From NCBI GenBank assembly GCA_033764875.1, contig JANRIO010000059.1, forward strand, positions 9,606-73,605: a stretch of 64,000 bases of DNA. Direction: 5' to 3'. This document shows, piece by piece, positions 11,089 to 20,506 of the stretch. The DNA comes from AWTP1-13 sp033764875 (GTDB lineage: Bacteria > Pseudomonadota > Alphaproteobacteria > Rhizobiales > Hyphomicrobiaceae). Each line of letters starts with the position of its first letter. Position 1 is the first letter of the stretch. The notes below the pieces were generated by a model. The model saw only the letters and a program-made list of their open reading frames with translations. It did no database searches and was not told where the DNA came from. Both the position numbers and the translations under genes were made by a program.

Positions 11089-12378
11089 TCATGGCGCCTT
11101 CCTCGTGCGCGTCAGCTTTTCCGCAACCACCAGTCGTGCCGTCAGGACCACCACCGCCAGCGCGCTCAGGTACCAGGCTGCCCACAGGCTGAAACCGGTC
11201 GCGATGAAGAGCGTGAGGCAAGCGAACGCGCCGCACAGCCCAGGTCGCAGGCTTTCGTCCGTGTGCCGGATGCCGTGGATCGCCAACAGCCCGATGCCGA
11301 GCATCAGCAAGGCCCCGACCGCTCCGGTCTCGAACCACACCTGCAGGTAGGCGTTGTGCGCGTGCCAGTTGAGGTACGCCGAGGGGCTGATCTCGTTGAG
11401 CGCCGCCTCGCGTGCCGCGTCCCGCAGCGGCATGCCGCGCGCCGAGGCGACGCCCGCGCCGAGCACCGGTGCCTGCCAGTACCATTCGCTCGTGGCGGCC
11501 CAGATCAGGATGCGGTGCCGGCCGCTCGCGGCGATCCAGGGCCACGTGTAGGCGCCGAGCCTGTCGAGCAGATGCGCGATCGGCACGGCCGTCGCACACA
11601 GCGCCACCCATAGCGCCGTCGTGCCGGCAATGACGAGCCGCGGCACGTAGCAGGCCGCGACCGTCGCCGCGAGCCCCGCCAGGAAGCCGATCTTGGCCGT
11701 CGCCGACGGCGATAGCATCACCGACACGCCCGCGAGCAGCACGAGGCACCCCGCCTGCAGGCGTCGCATGGTGCCTTCGCCCTGGCCGATCAACGCCGCT
11801 GCGCCGATCCATACCATCAGCACCACGACGCCGAGGTTGCGCGTCATGCCTGTGTTGTGCGGCGCCTCCCATGTCCCGGCGTCGACACGCAGGGCCGTGA
11901 CGTTCAAGGCGGCGAGCAGGCGCGCGAGCGCCCTTTGCCCCGACAGGTGCGTGACGTACTCGAAGCACAGCGCCGCCAGCCCCAGCACGAGACCGATCAC
12001 CAGCCCGCGCACCAGGGCCGCCAGGTGCCGAGGGCGCATCAGCGCGAAGGCCACGGCTCCCACATGCAGCGCTGCCGTGGCAAGCAGCGCCACGGCAACC
12101 GCCATGGCGGCGCTCCTCGGCGCCAGCGACCACGTCGCGTTGATCGCCAGATAGCCGCTGGCGACGAGCAGCAGCACGGTGTCCCGGCGCGGCACCAGCA
12201 ACCGCTCACGCAGCAGCCGCCTGTCCGCGAGCGCCAGCGGCATCACCATCGAGCCGGCGAGAACGACCGGGCCGAGCAGCGGCACCAGGAGCAGCGCGGC
12301 CGTGCCCAGCGCCGACCACGCCACGAGCATGCGCTCCACACCGGGGGAGTGTGCGTCGCTGTGCGCCGTCTGGATCAT
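11089..12378 (-). CDS. O-antigen ligase/polymerase-like membrane protein
   Basis: 429 aa polytopic membrane protein with about 10-12 hydrophobic segments. The large periplasmic loop of the Wzy_C/WaaL superfamily is recognisable from ILIWAATSEWYWQAPVLGAGVASAR and NWHAHNAYLQVWFETGAVGALL; the H-x-H-N context is typical of these ligases. Its ATG overlaps the stop of the upstream transferase (ATGA), so the two are coupled. Polymerase versus ligase cannot be separated by sequence inspection. Confidence 0.82.
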   Translation of the reverse strand: MIQTAHSDAHSPGVERMLVAWSALGTAALLLVPLLGPVVLAGSMVMPLALADRRLLRERLLVPRRDTVLLLVASGYLAINATWSLAPRSAAMAVAVALLATAALHVGAVAFALMRPRHLAALVRGLVIGLVLGLAALCFEYVTHLSGQRALARLLAALNVTALRVDAGTWEAPHNTGMTRNLGVVVLMVWIGAAALIGQGEGTMRRLQAGCLVLLAGVSVMLSPSATAKIGFLAGLAATVAACYVPRLVIAGTTALWVALCATAVPIAHLLDRLGAYTWPWIAASGRHRILIWAATSEWYWQAPVLGAGVASARGMPLRDAAREAALNEISPSAYLNWHAHNAYLQVWFETGAVGALLMLGIGLLAIHGIRHTDESLRPGLCGAFACLTLFIATGFSLWAAWYLSALAVVVLTARLVVAEKLTRTRKAP

Positions 12379-13349
12379 GCCTGCCGGGCTTTCGCTTGCT
12401 GCAGCCAGGCAAGCCAGGCGAACAGGACCGCGAGCACCAGCAGCGCCGCCATGCCGGCGGCGACGGCATCGCGCAGCGACACGAGCGCCAGCAGAACGAG
12501 AGCCACGTTGGCCGCGATGACGCCGGTCACGACCGTGCCGTGGCTGCCGCAGCCCAGGGCCGCGAGCTGGTAGAAGTGCTCGCGATGCGCCTCGTAGGGC
12601 AGCTTCCCGCGAGCCAGCCGCGACACCAGCGTCGAGGTCGCGTCCGCCACGAAATAGGCCGGCAGGATCAGCGCTGCGGCGAGGTGGCCGGCCAGGGCCA
12701 GGTCGAGCATCAGCCAGCCGGTCAGATAGCCGAGCGGCAGCGAGCCTGCGTCTCCCATCATCACGCGGCCCGGGGCCCAGTTCCAGACGAGATAGCCGAC
12801 CATCGCCCCGGCGATGAGCACGCCGAGCGGCGCTCCAATCGCGGCGACGCCCGCCACCAGCACATAGCCGGCCCCGAGCATGGCCGCCTCGCTTCCGGCC
12901 AGCCCGTCGATGCCGTCCATGAAGTTGAACAGGTTGACGAACCACACCCAGGCCAGGATCTCGAGCCCCCTCTCGACGGCGAGCGGCAGCGCCGGCCACA
13001 CCCGCGCCTCGGCGGGCAGCACGGCCACCACCGCGACCACCGCCAAGATCTGCGCGAGCAGCCGCAGCCGCACGGGAAGGCCGCGCATGTCGTCGGCCCA
13101 GCCCAAGGCGCTCAGCCCCAGCGCACCGGCGGCCACCCACGCCGCAGTCTGCGGCACCGTCCCGATCAGCCACAGCCAGCCGAGCACGGCCACCGGCACG
13201 GCGACGATGCCGGCCCCGGCCGGCTTCGGCCGCGCGTGCATGCTGCGCGCGTTCGGAGCGTCGAGCCGGCCGTAGCGGCGCATCGCCGCCACGTAGGCGC
13301 CGACGAGGGCCCACACCAGAGCGGCCGCGAAGGCTGCAAGCCAAAGCAT
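12375..13349 (-). CDS. Polyprenyl-phosphate sugar-1-phosphate transferase (WecA/MraY superfamily)
   Basis: 324 aa with about ten membrane spans. It initiates glycan synthesis by moving a sugar phosphate from a nucleotide sugar to undecaprenyl phosphate. Diagnostic motifs are the paired aspartates in LGWADDMRGLP, the catalytic NLFNFMDGIDGLAGSE, the MMGDAGSLPLGY loop and the basic HREHFYQ near the C-terminus. The ATG at 13349 (MLWLAAFAAALVW) starts directly at the first helix; an upstream extension of the frame would only add non-family residues. First gene of the polysaccharide operon. Confidence 0.9.
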   Translation of the reverse strand: MLWLAAFAAALVWALVGAYVAAMRRYGRLDAPNARSMHARPKPAGAGIVAVPVAVLGWLWLIGTVPQTAAWVAAGALGLSALGWADDMRGLPVRLRLLAQILAVVAVVAVLPAEARVWPALPLAVERGLEILAWVWFVNLFNFMDGIDGLAGSEAAMLGAGYVLVAGVAAIGAPLGVLIAGAMVGYLVWNWAPGRVMMGDAGSLPLGYLTGWLMLDLALAGHLAAALILPAYFVADATSTLVSRLARGKLPYEAHREHFYQLAALGCGSHGTVVTGVIAANVALVLLALVSLRDAVAAGMAALLVLAVLFAWLAWLQQAKARQA

Positions 13350-13776
13350 CAAGGCGTGATCCCTCGCTTGAGGCGGATACGGTGGACAGAGGCGGCAGGA
13401 AACGAAGCCACGCAGGCTCATGCACAAGAATGCCTGAGCCCTTGATGGGTATCAGAAAACCGGCACTGTTATGCGCCCCCCGCCGTGCCAGTCCACAGCT
13501 CTTCGTCCGCCTGTGCGCTTTTTCCTTCCGCTGTTCGCAGTGTGGCATTCGAGCTGGAACGGACGGAATGTGCCGAAGCCGTCTCGGAGGGCTTCCCCCG
13601 GACGCCGGGGAAACGACACGATGCGGACGCCGGAAGGTCCTTGGGACATCTGCCAAAGACGGCCCTCCACGCCATTGACTTGAGCCCGCATCCTCTTCAG
13701 TTTGTTGCAGTTCCCCTATGGCTTAGCTGGCGCCGAGCCGCCCACGCGCAAAGCCCGATCAACGAGAGAGGCCCCC
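13350..13776. other. Intergenic region between divergent operons
   Basis: 427 nt upstream of both the polysaccharide operon (minus) and the CoA-transferase operon (plus). Open frames here lack family-like composition and I do not support a gene. A TTGACT at 13675-13680 could be a -35 element for the plus-strand operon, but no convincing -10 follows at the right distance. Confidence 0.4.
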
Positions 13777-14475
13777 GTGAACAAAGTCTACCCGAGCGCC
13801 GCGGCGGCGCTGGCGGATGTCATCAAGGACGGTCAGACCCTTGCGGTCGGCGGCTTCGGCCTGTGCGGCATTCCCGAGGCGCTGATCGCGGCGGTTCGCG
13901 ACAGCGGCGCCAAGGGCCTCACCGTCATCTCCAACAATGCCGGCGTCGACGGCTTCGGCCTCGGCCAGCTGCTCGCCACGCGCCAGGTCAAGAAGATGAT
14001 CTCGTCCTACGTGGGCGAGAACAAGGAGTTCGAGCGCCAATACCTGGCGGGCGAGCTCGAGCTGGAGTTCACCCCCCAGGGTACGCTGGCCGAGAAGCTG
14101 CGCGCCGGCGGTGCCGGCATCCCCGCGTTCTATACCAAGACCGGCTACGGAACCATCGTGGCGGAGGGCAAGCCTGTCGCCGAGTTCGACGGGCACAAGT
14201 ACATCCTCGAGCGCTCGCTGCGCGCCGATGTCTCGCTCGTCAAGGCGTGGAAGGGCGACAAGGCCGGCAACCTCATCTACCGGATGACCGCGCGCAACTT
14301 CAATCCCAACGTCGCGACCGCCGGCAAGGTGACCATCGCCGAGGTCGAGGAGATCGTCGAGGTCGGCGCCCTCGATCCCGATCAGATCCACACGCCCGGC
14401 ATCTTCGTGGCGCGCATGGTCCTCAACGACAAGCCCGAGAAGCGCATCGAGCAGCGCACGGTTCGCAAGGCGTGA
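13777..14475 (+). CDS. scoA: 3-oxoacid CoA-transferase, subunit A
   Basis: 232 aa alpha subunit of a class I CoA-transferase of the succinyl-CoA:3-ketoacid type. It carries the glycine-rich GGFGLCGIPEALI motif (about 25-37) and the SNNAGVDGFGLGQLL segment typical of SCOT A subunits. The start is GTG at 13777, preceded by GAGAGG; the open frame upstream gives non-family residues. Such enzymes activate acetoacetate, linking ketone-body or polyhydroxybutyrate turnover to central metabolism; a phasin gene lies 5 kb away. Its B subunit is separated from it by a two-gene insertion. Confidence 0.92.
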   Translation: MNKVYPSAAAALADVIKDGQTLAVGGFGLCGIPEALIAAVRDSGAKGLTVISNNAGVDGFGLGQLLATRQVKKMISSYVGENKEFERQYLAGELELEFTPQGTLAEKLRAGGAGIPAFYTKTGYGTIVAEGKPVAEFDGHKYILERSLRADVSLVKAWKGDKAGNLIYRMTARNFNPNVATAGKVTIAEVEEIVEVGALDPDQIHTPGIFVARMVLNDKPEKRIEQRTVRKA

Positions 14476-14528
14476 AGGGAGACAAGGGCTGCTGAACGCA
14501 GTTGCGAGGAGCAAAGGGTACAGTCGAA

Positions 14529-14768
14529 ATGAAGTTCTCGCGCATCACGTTCGACCCCGCCGTGTGCACCGGCAAGCCCTGCATCCGGGGGCTGCGTTTT
14601 CCAGTAGCCCGTTTGCTCGGTTTGCTGGCGGCCGGGGAGACGCGCGAATCCGTTTTGCGCGCCTATCCCTATCTCGAGCCGGAAGACATCGACGAGGCGC
14701 TGCACTATGCGGCGTTCCTTGCCGAGGATGAAACCATCTCGCTTACGCCGGGGGCCTCGGTGCGGTGA
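14529..14768 (+). CDS. DUF433 antitoxin-like protein
   Basis: 79 aa small DUF433 protein, a winged-helix-like family often paired with a PIN-like partner. The conserved core is visible: ITFDPAVCTGKPCIRGLRFPV, then LLAAGETRESVLRAYPYLEPEDIDEAL. The ATG at 14529 is chosen over an in-frame TTG at 14502. The stop overlaps the GTG of the next gene by 3 nt. It lies between the A and B subunit genes of the CoA-transferase, 53 nt after scoA. Confidence 0.85.
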   Translation: MKFSRITFDPAVCTGKPCIRGLRFPVARLLGLLAAGETRESVLRAYPYLEPEDIDEALHYAAFLAEDETISLTPGASVR

Positions 14769-15130
14769 GATTCCTGGTCGATATGCCCCTGTCGCCAGGC
14801 CTTTCGGAATGGCTGCGGCTGCAAGGACACGACGCGCTGCACGCGGCTGAGCTGGACTTGCACCGAGCACCCGATACGCTGATCATTGAAAGAGCAAAGC
14901 TGGATGGGCGGACAGTGGTGACTGCTGATCTCGACTACCCGAGGCTGCTTGCCCTTGCGCAGGCGACGGAGCCTAGCCTTGTACTATTTCGTGACGGCGA
15001 CTGGAGCGAGGGCGATGTCGTTCGCCGCATGGCGGACTTGCTGAGCGCCTTGCCGGAGAGCGAGATAGGCCAGAGCATCATTGTCCTCGACAAGAACAGC
15101 ATCCGTCGCCGCCGCCTCCCCATCACCTAG
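14765..15130 (+). CDS. DUF5615 PIN-like toxin-type protein
   Basis: 121 aa DUF5615-family protein, a compact PIN-like fold. It starts at GTG 14765, overlapping the antitoxin stop. Acidic residues expected of a PIN-like metal site are seen as FLVDMPLS (D6), HAAELDLH and VVTADLDYPRL. It is presumed to be the nuclease-type partner of the DUF433 protein. Activity as a toxin is inferred only from the pairing and overlap. It ends 48 nt before scoB. Confidence 0.85.
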   Translation: MRFLVDMPLSPGLSEWLRLQGHDALHAAELDLHRAPDTLIIERAKLDGRTVVTADLDYPRLLALAQATEPSLVLFRDGDWSEGDVVRRMADLLSALPESEIGQSIIVLDKNSIRRRRLPIT

Positions 15131-15178
15131 TCCCACACAGAGAACCTCACCGAACCACTGACGCCCGAGGAGAACCCC

Positions 15179-15817
15179 ATGGCCTGGACCCGCGAACAGA
15201 TGGCCGCCCGCGCCGCCAAGGAGCTGCGCGACGGCTTCTACGTCAACCTCGGCATCGGCCTGCCGACGCTGGTTGCCAATTACATCCCCGACGGGGTGAA
15301 CGTGATGCTGCAGTCCGAGAACGGGCTGCTCGGCATCGGCCCCTTCCCGATGGAGAACGAGGTCGACGCCGATCTCATCAACGCCGGCAAGCAGACGGTC
15401 ACTACGCTGGCCGGCTCGAGCTTCTTCTCCTCGGCGGACAGCTTTGCCATGATCCGCGGCGGCCACATCAATCTGGCCATCCTGGGAGCCATGCAGGTCT
15501 CCGAGAAGGGCGACCTCGCCAACTGGATGATCCCCGGCAAGATGGTGAAGGGCATGGGCGGGGCCATGGACCTGGTTGCCGGCGTCGAGCGCGTCGTCGT
15601 GCTGATGGAGCACACGGCGAAGAAGAAGGACGGCTCGACCGACCTCAAGATTCTGCCCAAATGCACGCTGCCGCTGACGGGCTTGGGCGTGGTCAACCTG
15701 ATCATCACCGATCTCGCGGTGATGGAGGTGACACCGGCCGGCCTGAAGCTGCTCGAGCTCGCCCCCGGCGTCAGCCGCGAGGAGCTCGACACCAGCACCG
15801 GTGTCAAGGTGCATTGA
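15179..15817 (+). CDS. scoB: 3-oxoacid CoA-transferase, subunit B
   Basis: 212 aa beta subunit, carrying the catalytic glutamate E47 in LQSENGLLGIGPFP, which forms the acyl-glutamyl/CoA thioester intermediate. The N-terminus MAWTREQMAARAAKELRDG and the GIGLPTLVANYIPDG segment are canonical. A GAGGAG ribosome site precedes the ATG. It pairs with scoA, 0.7 kb upstream across the DUF433/DUF5615 pair. Confidence 0.94.
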   Translation: MAWTREQMAARAAKELRDGFYVNLGIGLPTLVANYIPDGVNVMLQSENGLLGIGPFPMENEVDADLINAGKQTVTTLAGSSFFSSADSFAMIRGGHINLAILGAMQVSEKGDLANWMIPGKMVKGMGGAMDLVAGVERVVVLMEHTAKKKDGSTDLKILPKCTLPLTGLGVVNLIITDLAVMEVTPAGLKLLELAPGVSREELDTSTGVKVH

Positions 15818-15866
15818 GCGCCGAGACGCGCGATGCTGCCGCCACGCTTCGCGAACAGTTCACAGT

Positions 15867-15962
15867 GGCGTGGATGCCCGCCTCCGCGGGCATGACGTTG
15901 AGAGTGTCGAAGGCGCTTGCCACCACTTGATCCGTCGTTCCCGCGAAGGCGGGGATCCACGC
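15867..15962. repeat. Two inverted copies of a palindromic intergenic repeat
   Basis: Copy 1 (15867-15897) reads GGCGTGGATGCCCGCC... into GGGCATGACG. Copy 2 (15933-15962) is its inverse, starting CGTCGTTCCCGCGAAGGC and ending GGGGATCCACGC. Each is itself an imperfect hairpin. Related copies occur at 58351-58560. The form is that of the short palindromic elements dispersed between genes in many Hyphomicrobiales. Confidence 0.8.
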
Positions 15963-16040
15963 AAGCCGAAGACTTGGGGCGCTAGCGGCGGTGCTGGCTC
16001 CGAGCCTGCCCGGCACACGACACACCAGGAGCAACGCCCA

Positions 16041-16626
<586 letters not shown>

Positions 16627-16655
<29 letters not shown>

Positions 16656-17061
16656 TCTGCGACGACTGCTGCCCGATGGTCGAGAGCCGGTTCTGGATTC
16701 TGCGGCACGTCGCCGCCCACTCGGCGCGCGTCATGTGCGTCCCGGCATCCCAGAGCTTGATGCAGTCCTCGTACTCCTGCGCCGGCGTGCGCACGTAGTC
16801 CTTGGGCGCGCCGGGGCTCGCCGCAGGCGTCGCCGGCGCGGGAGCCTTGGCCGCCGGTGCCGCAGGCGGTGCCGGAGCCTGCGCCGATCCCTTCAGGCCG
16901 CGCCGTGCCGGCTGCCGCGTTTCGGCTTGCACGAGCACCCGCGCCGCATCGAGCCCCTGTAGCGTCGGCCGCACGTCGGCCAGCGCGACCTGCGCGGCAA
17001 GCATCCCGGCGACCATGACGCCCCCCGCGATGCCGAGCGGATTTGGCAGATGAAGGGGCAT
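16627..17061 (-). CDS. Secreted Ala/Pro-rich protein of unknown function
   Basis: 144 aa. An N-terminal hydrophobic segment (GIAGGVMVAGMLAAQVALA) looks like a signal peptide. An Ala/Pro/Lys-rich linker (about 60-90) leads to a compact C-terminal motif with two cysteines, YEDCIKLWDAGTHMTRAEW and ATCRRIQNRL. The folded C-terminal motif suggests a real gene rather than a chance frame. Function unknown. Confidence 0.6.
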
Positions 17062-17196
17062 CCAAGTATCCTTTTACCGTGTAGGCGCGAGAGAAGTGGC
17101 CTTTCGCCGGCCGCGCGGGACGCGGCATCGACTGTCCGGCCTCCTTCTGATACCTGAAATATGGGAAGCGGACACGGAAGTTGGGAGGGGCATTTC

Positions 17197-18195
17197 ATGA
17201 AGGCGTTGCTGAGCAAGAGCGTGGGCGGGCCCGATACGCTGGTCCTCGAGGATCTGCCCGATCCCGAGCCCGGCCCCGGCCAAGTCCGCCTTGCCATCAA
17301 GGCCTGCGGCGTCAACTACCCCGACCTGCTCATCATCGAGGACAAGTACCAGTTCAAGCCCGAGCGCCCCTTCGCGCCCGGCGGCGAGGTCTCGGGCGTG
17401 GTCGAGGCCCTGGGCGCCGGTGTCAAGCGCCTCAAGGTCGGCGACCGCGTCATCGGCTCCTGCGGCTGGGGCGGCATGGCGACCAAGCTCGTGCTTGAGG
17501 AGGATCGCTGCATCCCCTTCCCCGAGGCCATGCCCTTCGAGGTCGCCAGCGCCCTCATTCTCACCTACGGCACCACCATCCATGCCCTGAAGGATCGCGC
17601 CAGGCTGCAGCCGGGCGAGACGCTGCTGGTGCTGGGTGCGGCCGGCGGTGTCGGCCTGTCCGCGGTCGAGCTCGGCAAGGCCATGGGCGCCCGTGTCATC
17701 GCCGCCGCCTCCACGCCCGAGAAGCTGGCCTTTGCCCGGGAGCACGGCGCCGACGACGGCGTCGTCTACCCCAGCGGCCCGTTCGACCGACCGGGCCAGA
17801 AAGCCCTCGCCGACCTGTTCAAGAAGGCCTGCGGCGAGAAGGGCGCCGACGTGATCTACGACCCCGTCGGCGGCGACTACTCCGAGGCCGCGCTTCGCTC
17901 CATCGCCTGGGAGGGCCGCTTCCTCGTCGTCGGCTTCCCCGCCGGCATCCCGAAGCTGCCGCTGAACCTCACCCTGCTCAAGTCGTGCCAGGTGGTCGGC
18001 GTGTTCTGGGGCGCCTTCGCCAAGCGCGATCCCGCAGCCAACGCCGCCAACATCGCCCAGCTCATGGCCTACTACGCCGAGGGCAAGATCAAGCCGCTGA
18101 TCTCCGACAAGTTCCCGCTGGCACGCGCCGGCGAGGCGATCGCCAAGCTCGGCGCCCGCCAGGCCGTCGGCAAGATCGTCGTCACCATGGAGTAG
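17197..18195 (+). CDS. NADPH:quinone oxidoreductase-family protein (MDR superfamily)
   Basis: 332 aa zinc-free medium-chain dehydrogenase/reductase. The catalytic GroES-like domain starts MKALLSKSVGGPDTLVLEDLP. The nucleotide-binding motif LVLGAAGGVGLSAVELGKAMGARVIAAAS lies near residue 145. Members reduce quinones or enoyl-type substrates with NADPH; the substrate here is unknown. The ATG at 17197 follows GGGAGGGG. An inverted repeat followed by TTT lies just after the stop. Confidence 0.9.
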   Translation: MKALLSKSVGGPDTLVLEDLPDPEPGPGQVRLAIKACGVNYPDLLIIEDKYQFKPERPFAPGGEVSGVVEALGAGVKRLKVGDRVIGSCGWGGMATKLVLEEDRCIPFPEAMPFEVASALILTYGTTIHALKDRARLQPGETLLVLGAAGGVGLSAVELGKAMGARVIAAASTPEKLAFAREHGADDGVVYPSGPFDRPGQKALADLFKKACGEKGADVIYDPVGGDYSEAALRSIAWEGRFLVVGFPAGIPKLPLNLTLLKSCQVVGVFWGAFAKRDPAANAANIAQLMAYYAEGKIKPLISDKFPLARAGEAIAKLGARQAVGKIVVTME

Positions 18196-18202
18196 GATCC
18201 AG

Positions 18203-18230
18203 CGTCCGCCCCGGGGTGGGCCGGACGTTT
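18203..18230 (+). terminator. Putative rho-independent terminator
   Basis: CGTCCG (18203-18208) pairs with CGGACG (18222-18227) around a C/G-rich loop that can extend the stem, followed by TTT. It lies 8 nt after the stop of the quinone oxidoreductase. The T-tract is short, so the strength is uncertain. Confidence 0.45.
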
Positions 18231-18292
18231 GAGCGCGGGCAGTCGCGCGCCGGCTTGGCGTGCCGGGGCGCGCAAACGAGGGAGGACACCGC

Positions 18293-19003
18293 ATGAGCTT
18301 GGTTCTCACGGGCGGCGCCGGCGTGCCGCCGACGCGGTGGTGGTGGATCCGGCACGCTCCGGTGCCCGACGGCGGCCGCATCTACGGCCAGGCCGACCTC
18401 GATTGCGACTGCTCGGACGCCCAGATCTTCAAGGTGCTCGCCCACGAGCTGCCGGCCGACGCCGTCTGGGTGACGAGCCACCTCGCCCGAACCCGGCAGA
18501 CGGCCGCCGCCATCATGGCCGCCGCGCCGGAGCGCTTCTACGGCATCGAGCCGCAGGCGATCCCGGCGCTGGCCGAGCAGCACCTGGGCGACTGGCAGGG
18601 CCTGGATCGCAGGACGTTCTACGCCGAGCGGGGCGTCGGCACGCACTCGCTCTGGTTCTCGCCGGCCATCGAGCGGGCCCCCAACGGTGAGAGCTTCGCA
18701 GACCTCGTCGATCGCGTCGTGCCGATCGTCAACGATCTGACCCGCGCCCACCGCGGCCGCGACATCGTCGCCGTGACCCACGGCGGCACCATCCGCGCGG
18801 CCGTGGCGCTCGCCCTCGGCCTCGACCCGGAGGGCGCCTTGAGCTTCTCCACGGAGAACTGCTCGCTGACGCGCCTCGACTACCTGCAGCCGGAGGAGAA
18901 GCCGGGTGTGTGGCGCGTCGTCTGCGTCAATCATCGGCCCTGGATCCGTCCGCCCCACCACGCGCAGTCCACTGACGCTCCAGGCGGCATGCAGCGCGCC
19001 TGA
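18293..19003 (+). CDS. Histidine phosphatase family protein
   Basis: 236 aa phosphoglycerate-mutase-like phosphatase. The RHxx motif is WIRHAPVPDGG (R20, H21), with the second catalytic histidine in AVTHGGTIRAAVALALG. A SHLARTRQTA segment supplies the second arginine. The start at 18293 follows GGAGGA. Members include alpha-ribazole phosphatase and small-sugar phosphatases; the genomic context does not identify the substrate. Confidence 0.9.
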   Translation: MSLVLTGGAGVPPTRWWWIRHAPVPDGGRIYGQADLDCDCSDAQIFKVLAHELPADAVWVTSHLARTRQTAAAIMAAAPERFYGIEPQAIPALAEQHLGDWQGLDRRTFYAERGVGTHSLWFSPAIERAPNGESFADLVDRVVPIVNDLTRAHRGRDIVAVTHGGTIRAAVALALGLDPEGALSFSTENCSLTRLDYLQPEEKPGVWRVVCVNHRPWIRPPHHAQSTDAPGGMQRA

Positions 19004-19373
19004 GCCTTCGGCCTGCGCGCCGTGCGGCCGCAGCACCACCATCAGGTGGCGCTCTCCGGCGCGCGATCCGTCCCCATCAGCGGCGGGGACACGCATCAAC
19101 CTCCTGCATCGGTCTCGGCTGAGTTTGAGCGCGGAGCGAAGGAGGCGTAGCCCTCCGGTGGAACAAGGTGAGCCCGACGGCGTCGATCGTCATGGCGCTC
19201 CCGCGGGATCACGACGGCAGTGTCCGGCCGAAGCCGCGGGCACCGACCAATCTGTCCTGTCGCAGCGCGGCATGAGCACGTGCACAAGGCGAGCCAGAAC
19301 CGCCCGCGGCGTCGCGATAGCCCCTCGCCGTCAAATCAGATACGCTCCCGCGACTAGAAGAAGAGGACGACCC
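19004..19373. other. Intergenic region upstream of the phasin gene
   Basis: 370 nt with no supported gene. It holds the presumed phasin promoter, but I find no clear -35/-10 pair. A short inverted repeat (GGAGGcgtagCCCTCC) lies near 19140-19157. Confidence 0.4.
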
Positions 19374-19754
19374 ATGGCCCAGACCCCTTCGTTCGAGATT
19401 CCTCCCCAGGTTCGCGAGCTCGCCGAGCGCAACGTCGAGCAGGCGCGCACCGCCTACTCCCAATTCATGGATGCGATGACCAAGGCCGTCGGCATGTGGA
19501 CGAGCGCGATCCCGCAGACCGATATGACGAGCGGCTACAAGACCGTGCAGGAGCGCGCGGTGCGCTTTGCCAAGCAGAACGCCGAGGCCGGCTTCGAGAT
19601 GGCGAGCGAGATCGCAGCCGCCAAGGACCTGCAGGACATCCTCGCCATCCAGGCCCGCTACGCGCAGACCCAGATGCAGGCCTACGCGCTGCAGGCGCAG
19701 GAGCTGGCACGGCTGATGTCGGAGGCCACGCAGAGCATGACCCCGAGGGGGTGA
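19374..19754 (+). CDS. Phasin-family protein
   Basis: 126 aa, almost entirely amphipathic helix. It has the Phasin_2-type layout: IPPQVRELAERNVEQARTAYSQFMDAM near the start, then FAKQNAEAGFEMASEIAAAKDLQDILAIQARYAQTQM. Phasins coat polyhydroxyalkanoate granules, which fits a genome with a ketoacid CoA-transferase and ethylmalonyl-CoA enzymes. The ATG follows GAAGAGGACG. Confidence 0.87.
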   Translation: MAQTPSFEIPPQVRELAERNVEQARTAYSQFMDAMTKAVGMWTSAIPQTDMTSGYKTVQERAVRFAKQNAEAGFEMASEIAAAKDLQDILAIQARYAQTQMQAYALQAQELARLMSEATQSMTPRG

Positions 19755-19769
19755 GAACGCGGCCCCGGA

Positions 19770-19991
19770 TCAGGGATGGCGCATCTCGTGCGCCGCAATC
19801 GCGCGGGCGATGATGGCATCCTCTCGCGCGCGCTGCTGATCGACGGCAAAAGTCGGCCTGGCGCCGAGAATGCCGTCGGCAAATCCGGACCCGACGCTCG
19901 CGGTGGCGCTCGGCCCGGCGGACCCGGCGCAGCCCTTGAGCGACACGGAACAAAGAACGCACGCAACCGCGCACGCAACACGCCACTGCAT
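19770..19991 (-). CDS. Small putative lipoprotein
   Basis: 73 aa. MQWRVACAVACVLCSVSLKGCAGS gives a short hydrophobic signal ending in a lipobox-like LKGC. The rest is a short helix-forming tail (QQRAREDAIIARAIAAHEM). No known family. It is convergent with the phasin gene, 15 nt apart. Small size and lack of homology keep confidence moderate. Confidence 0.45.
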   Translation of the reverse strand: MQWRVACAVACVLCSVSLKGCAGSAGPSATASVGSGFADGILGARPTFAVDQQRAREDAIIARAIAAHEMRHP

Positions 19992-20076
19992 GACGCAACG
20001 CCTTCTCGTACACTTGGAGAGACCTGCTCCCAGTGAACCACGGCGCAGTTAATGGGCGGCTAACGTGCGTGCCGGT

Positions 20077-20361
20077 TTAGGGGTTCCCGGCGCCCGTCAG
20101 AGCCGTCGCGACGCCGAGCGAGGCGACAAGGGACAGCGCCAGCGCGGCGATGCGCACGGGCATGGAGATCACGGCAGTCGGGTGGGCGCCGGTCAGCACG
20201 CCGGTGGCGACATCCGTCAGCAGCACGCCGGCCACGAGCCAGCCGAGCTGCGGCACGGGCAGGGCGGCGAACGAGGGCACGCGCGCGGCTGCCAGCGCCA
20301 CCAGCGCGCCGAGCGCCGCGTTGGCGAGGAGGAACAGGATCTGCGGACGTGTGAGTGCCAT
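20077..20361 (-). CDS. Small membrane protein of unknown function
   Basis: 94 aa with three hydrophobic segments (ILFLLANAALGALVALAAA, LGWLVAGVLLTDVATGVLTG, IAALALSLVASLGVATALTG). The ATG at 20361 (MALTRPQ) begins just before the first helix. No family recognised. Confidence 0.6.
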   Translation of the reverse strand: MALTRPQILFLLANAALGALVALAAARVPSFAALPVPQLGWLVAGVLLTDVATGVLTGAHPTAVISMPVRIAALALSLVASLGVATALTGAGNP

Positions 20362-20506
20362 CGAGGTCGTTCCCGAGGACGGTGGAGCGGCGCGCAGCGC
20401 CCCGATGCATGAACCGCAAATGAATGCCGCGTTCAATCGAAATTCAAGCCCGCGGCTCTAATCATGCAGCACCTTGCATCCATCATCTCCCCGGCGTGAT
20501 CCATGG

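Noticed and set aside
9051..13349. Complete O-antigen or capsule locus
   Set aside because: No glycosyltransferase, flippase or export gene lies nearby; only initiating, ligase-like and dehydratase functions are present.
13452..13691. Overlapping small frames between the polysaccharide and CoA-transferase operons
   Set aside because: Composition typical of random high-GC frames, no ribosome sites, no family.
15867..15962. Could the repeat pair be a CRISPR fragment?
   Set aside because: The copies are inverted and palindromic, with no regular spacers and no cas genes.
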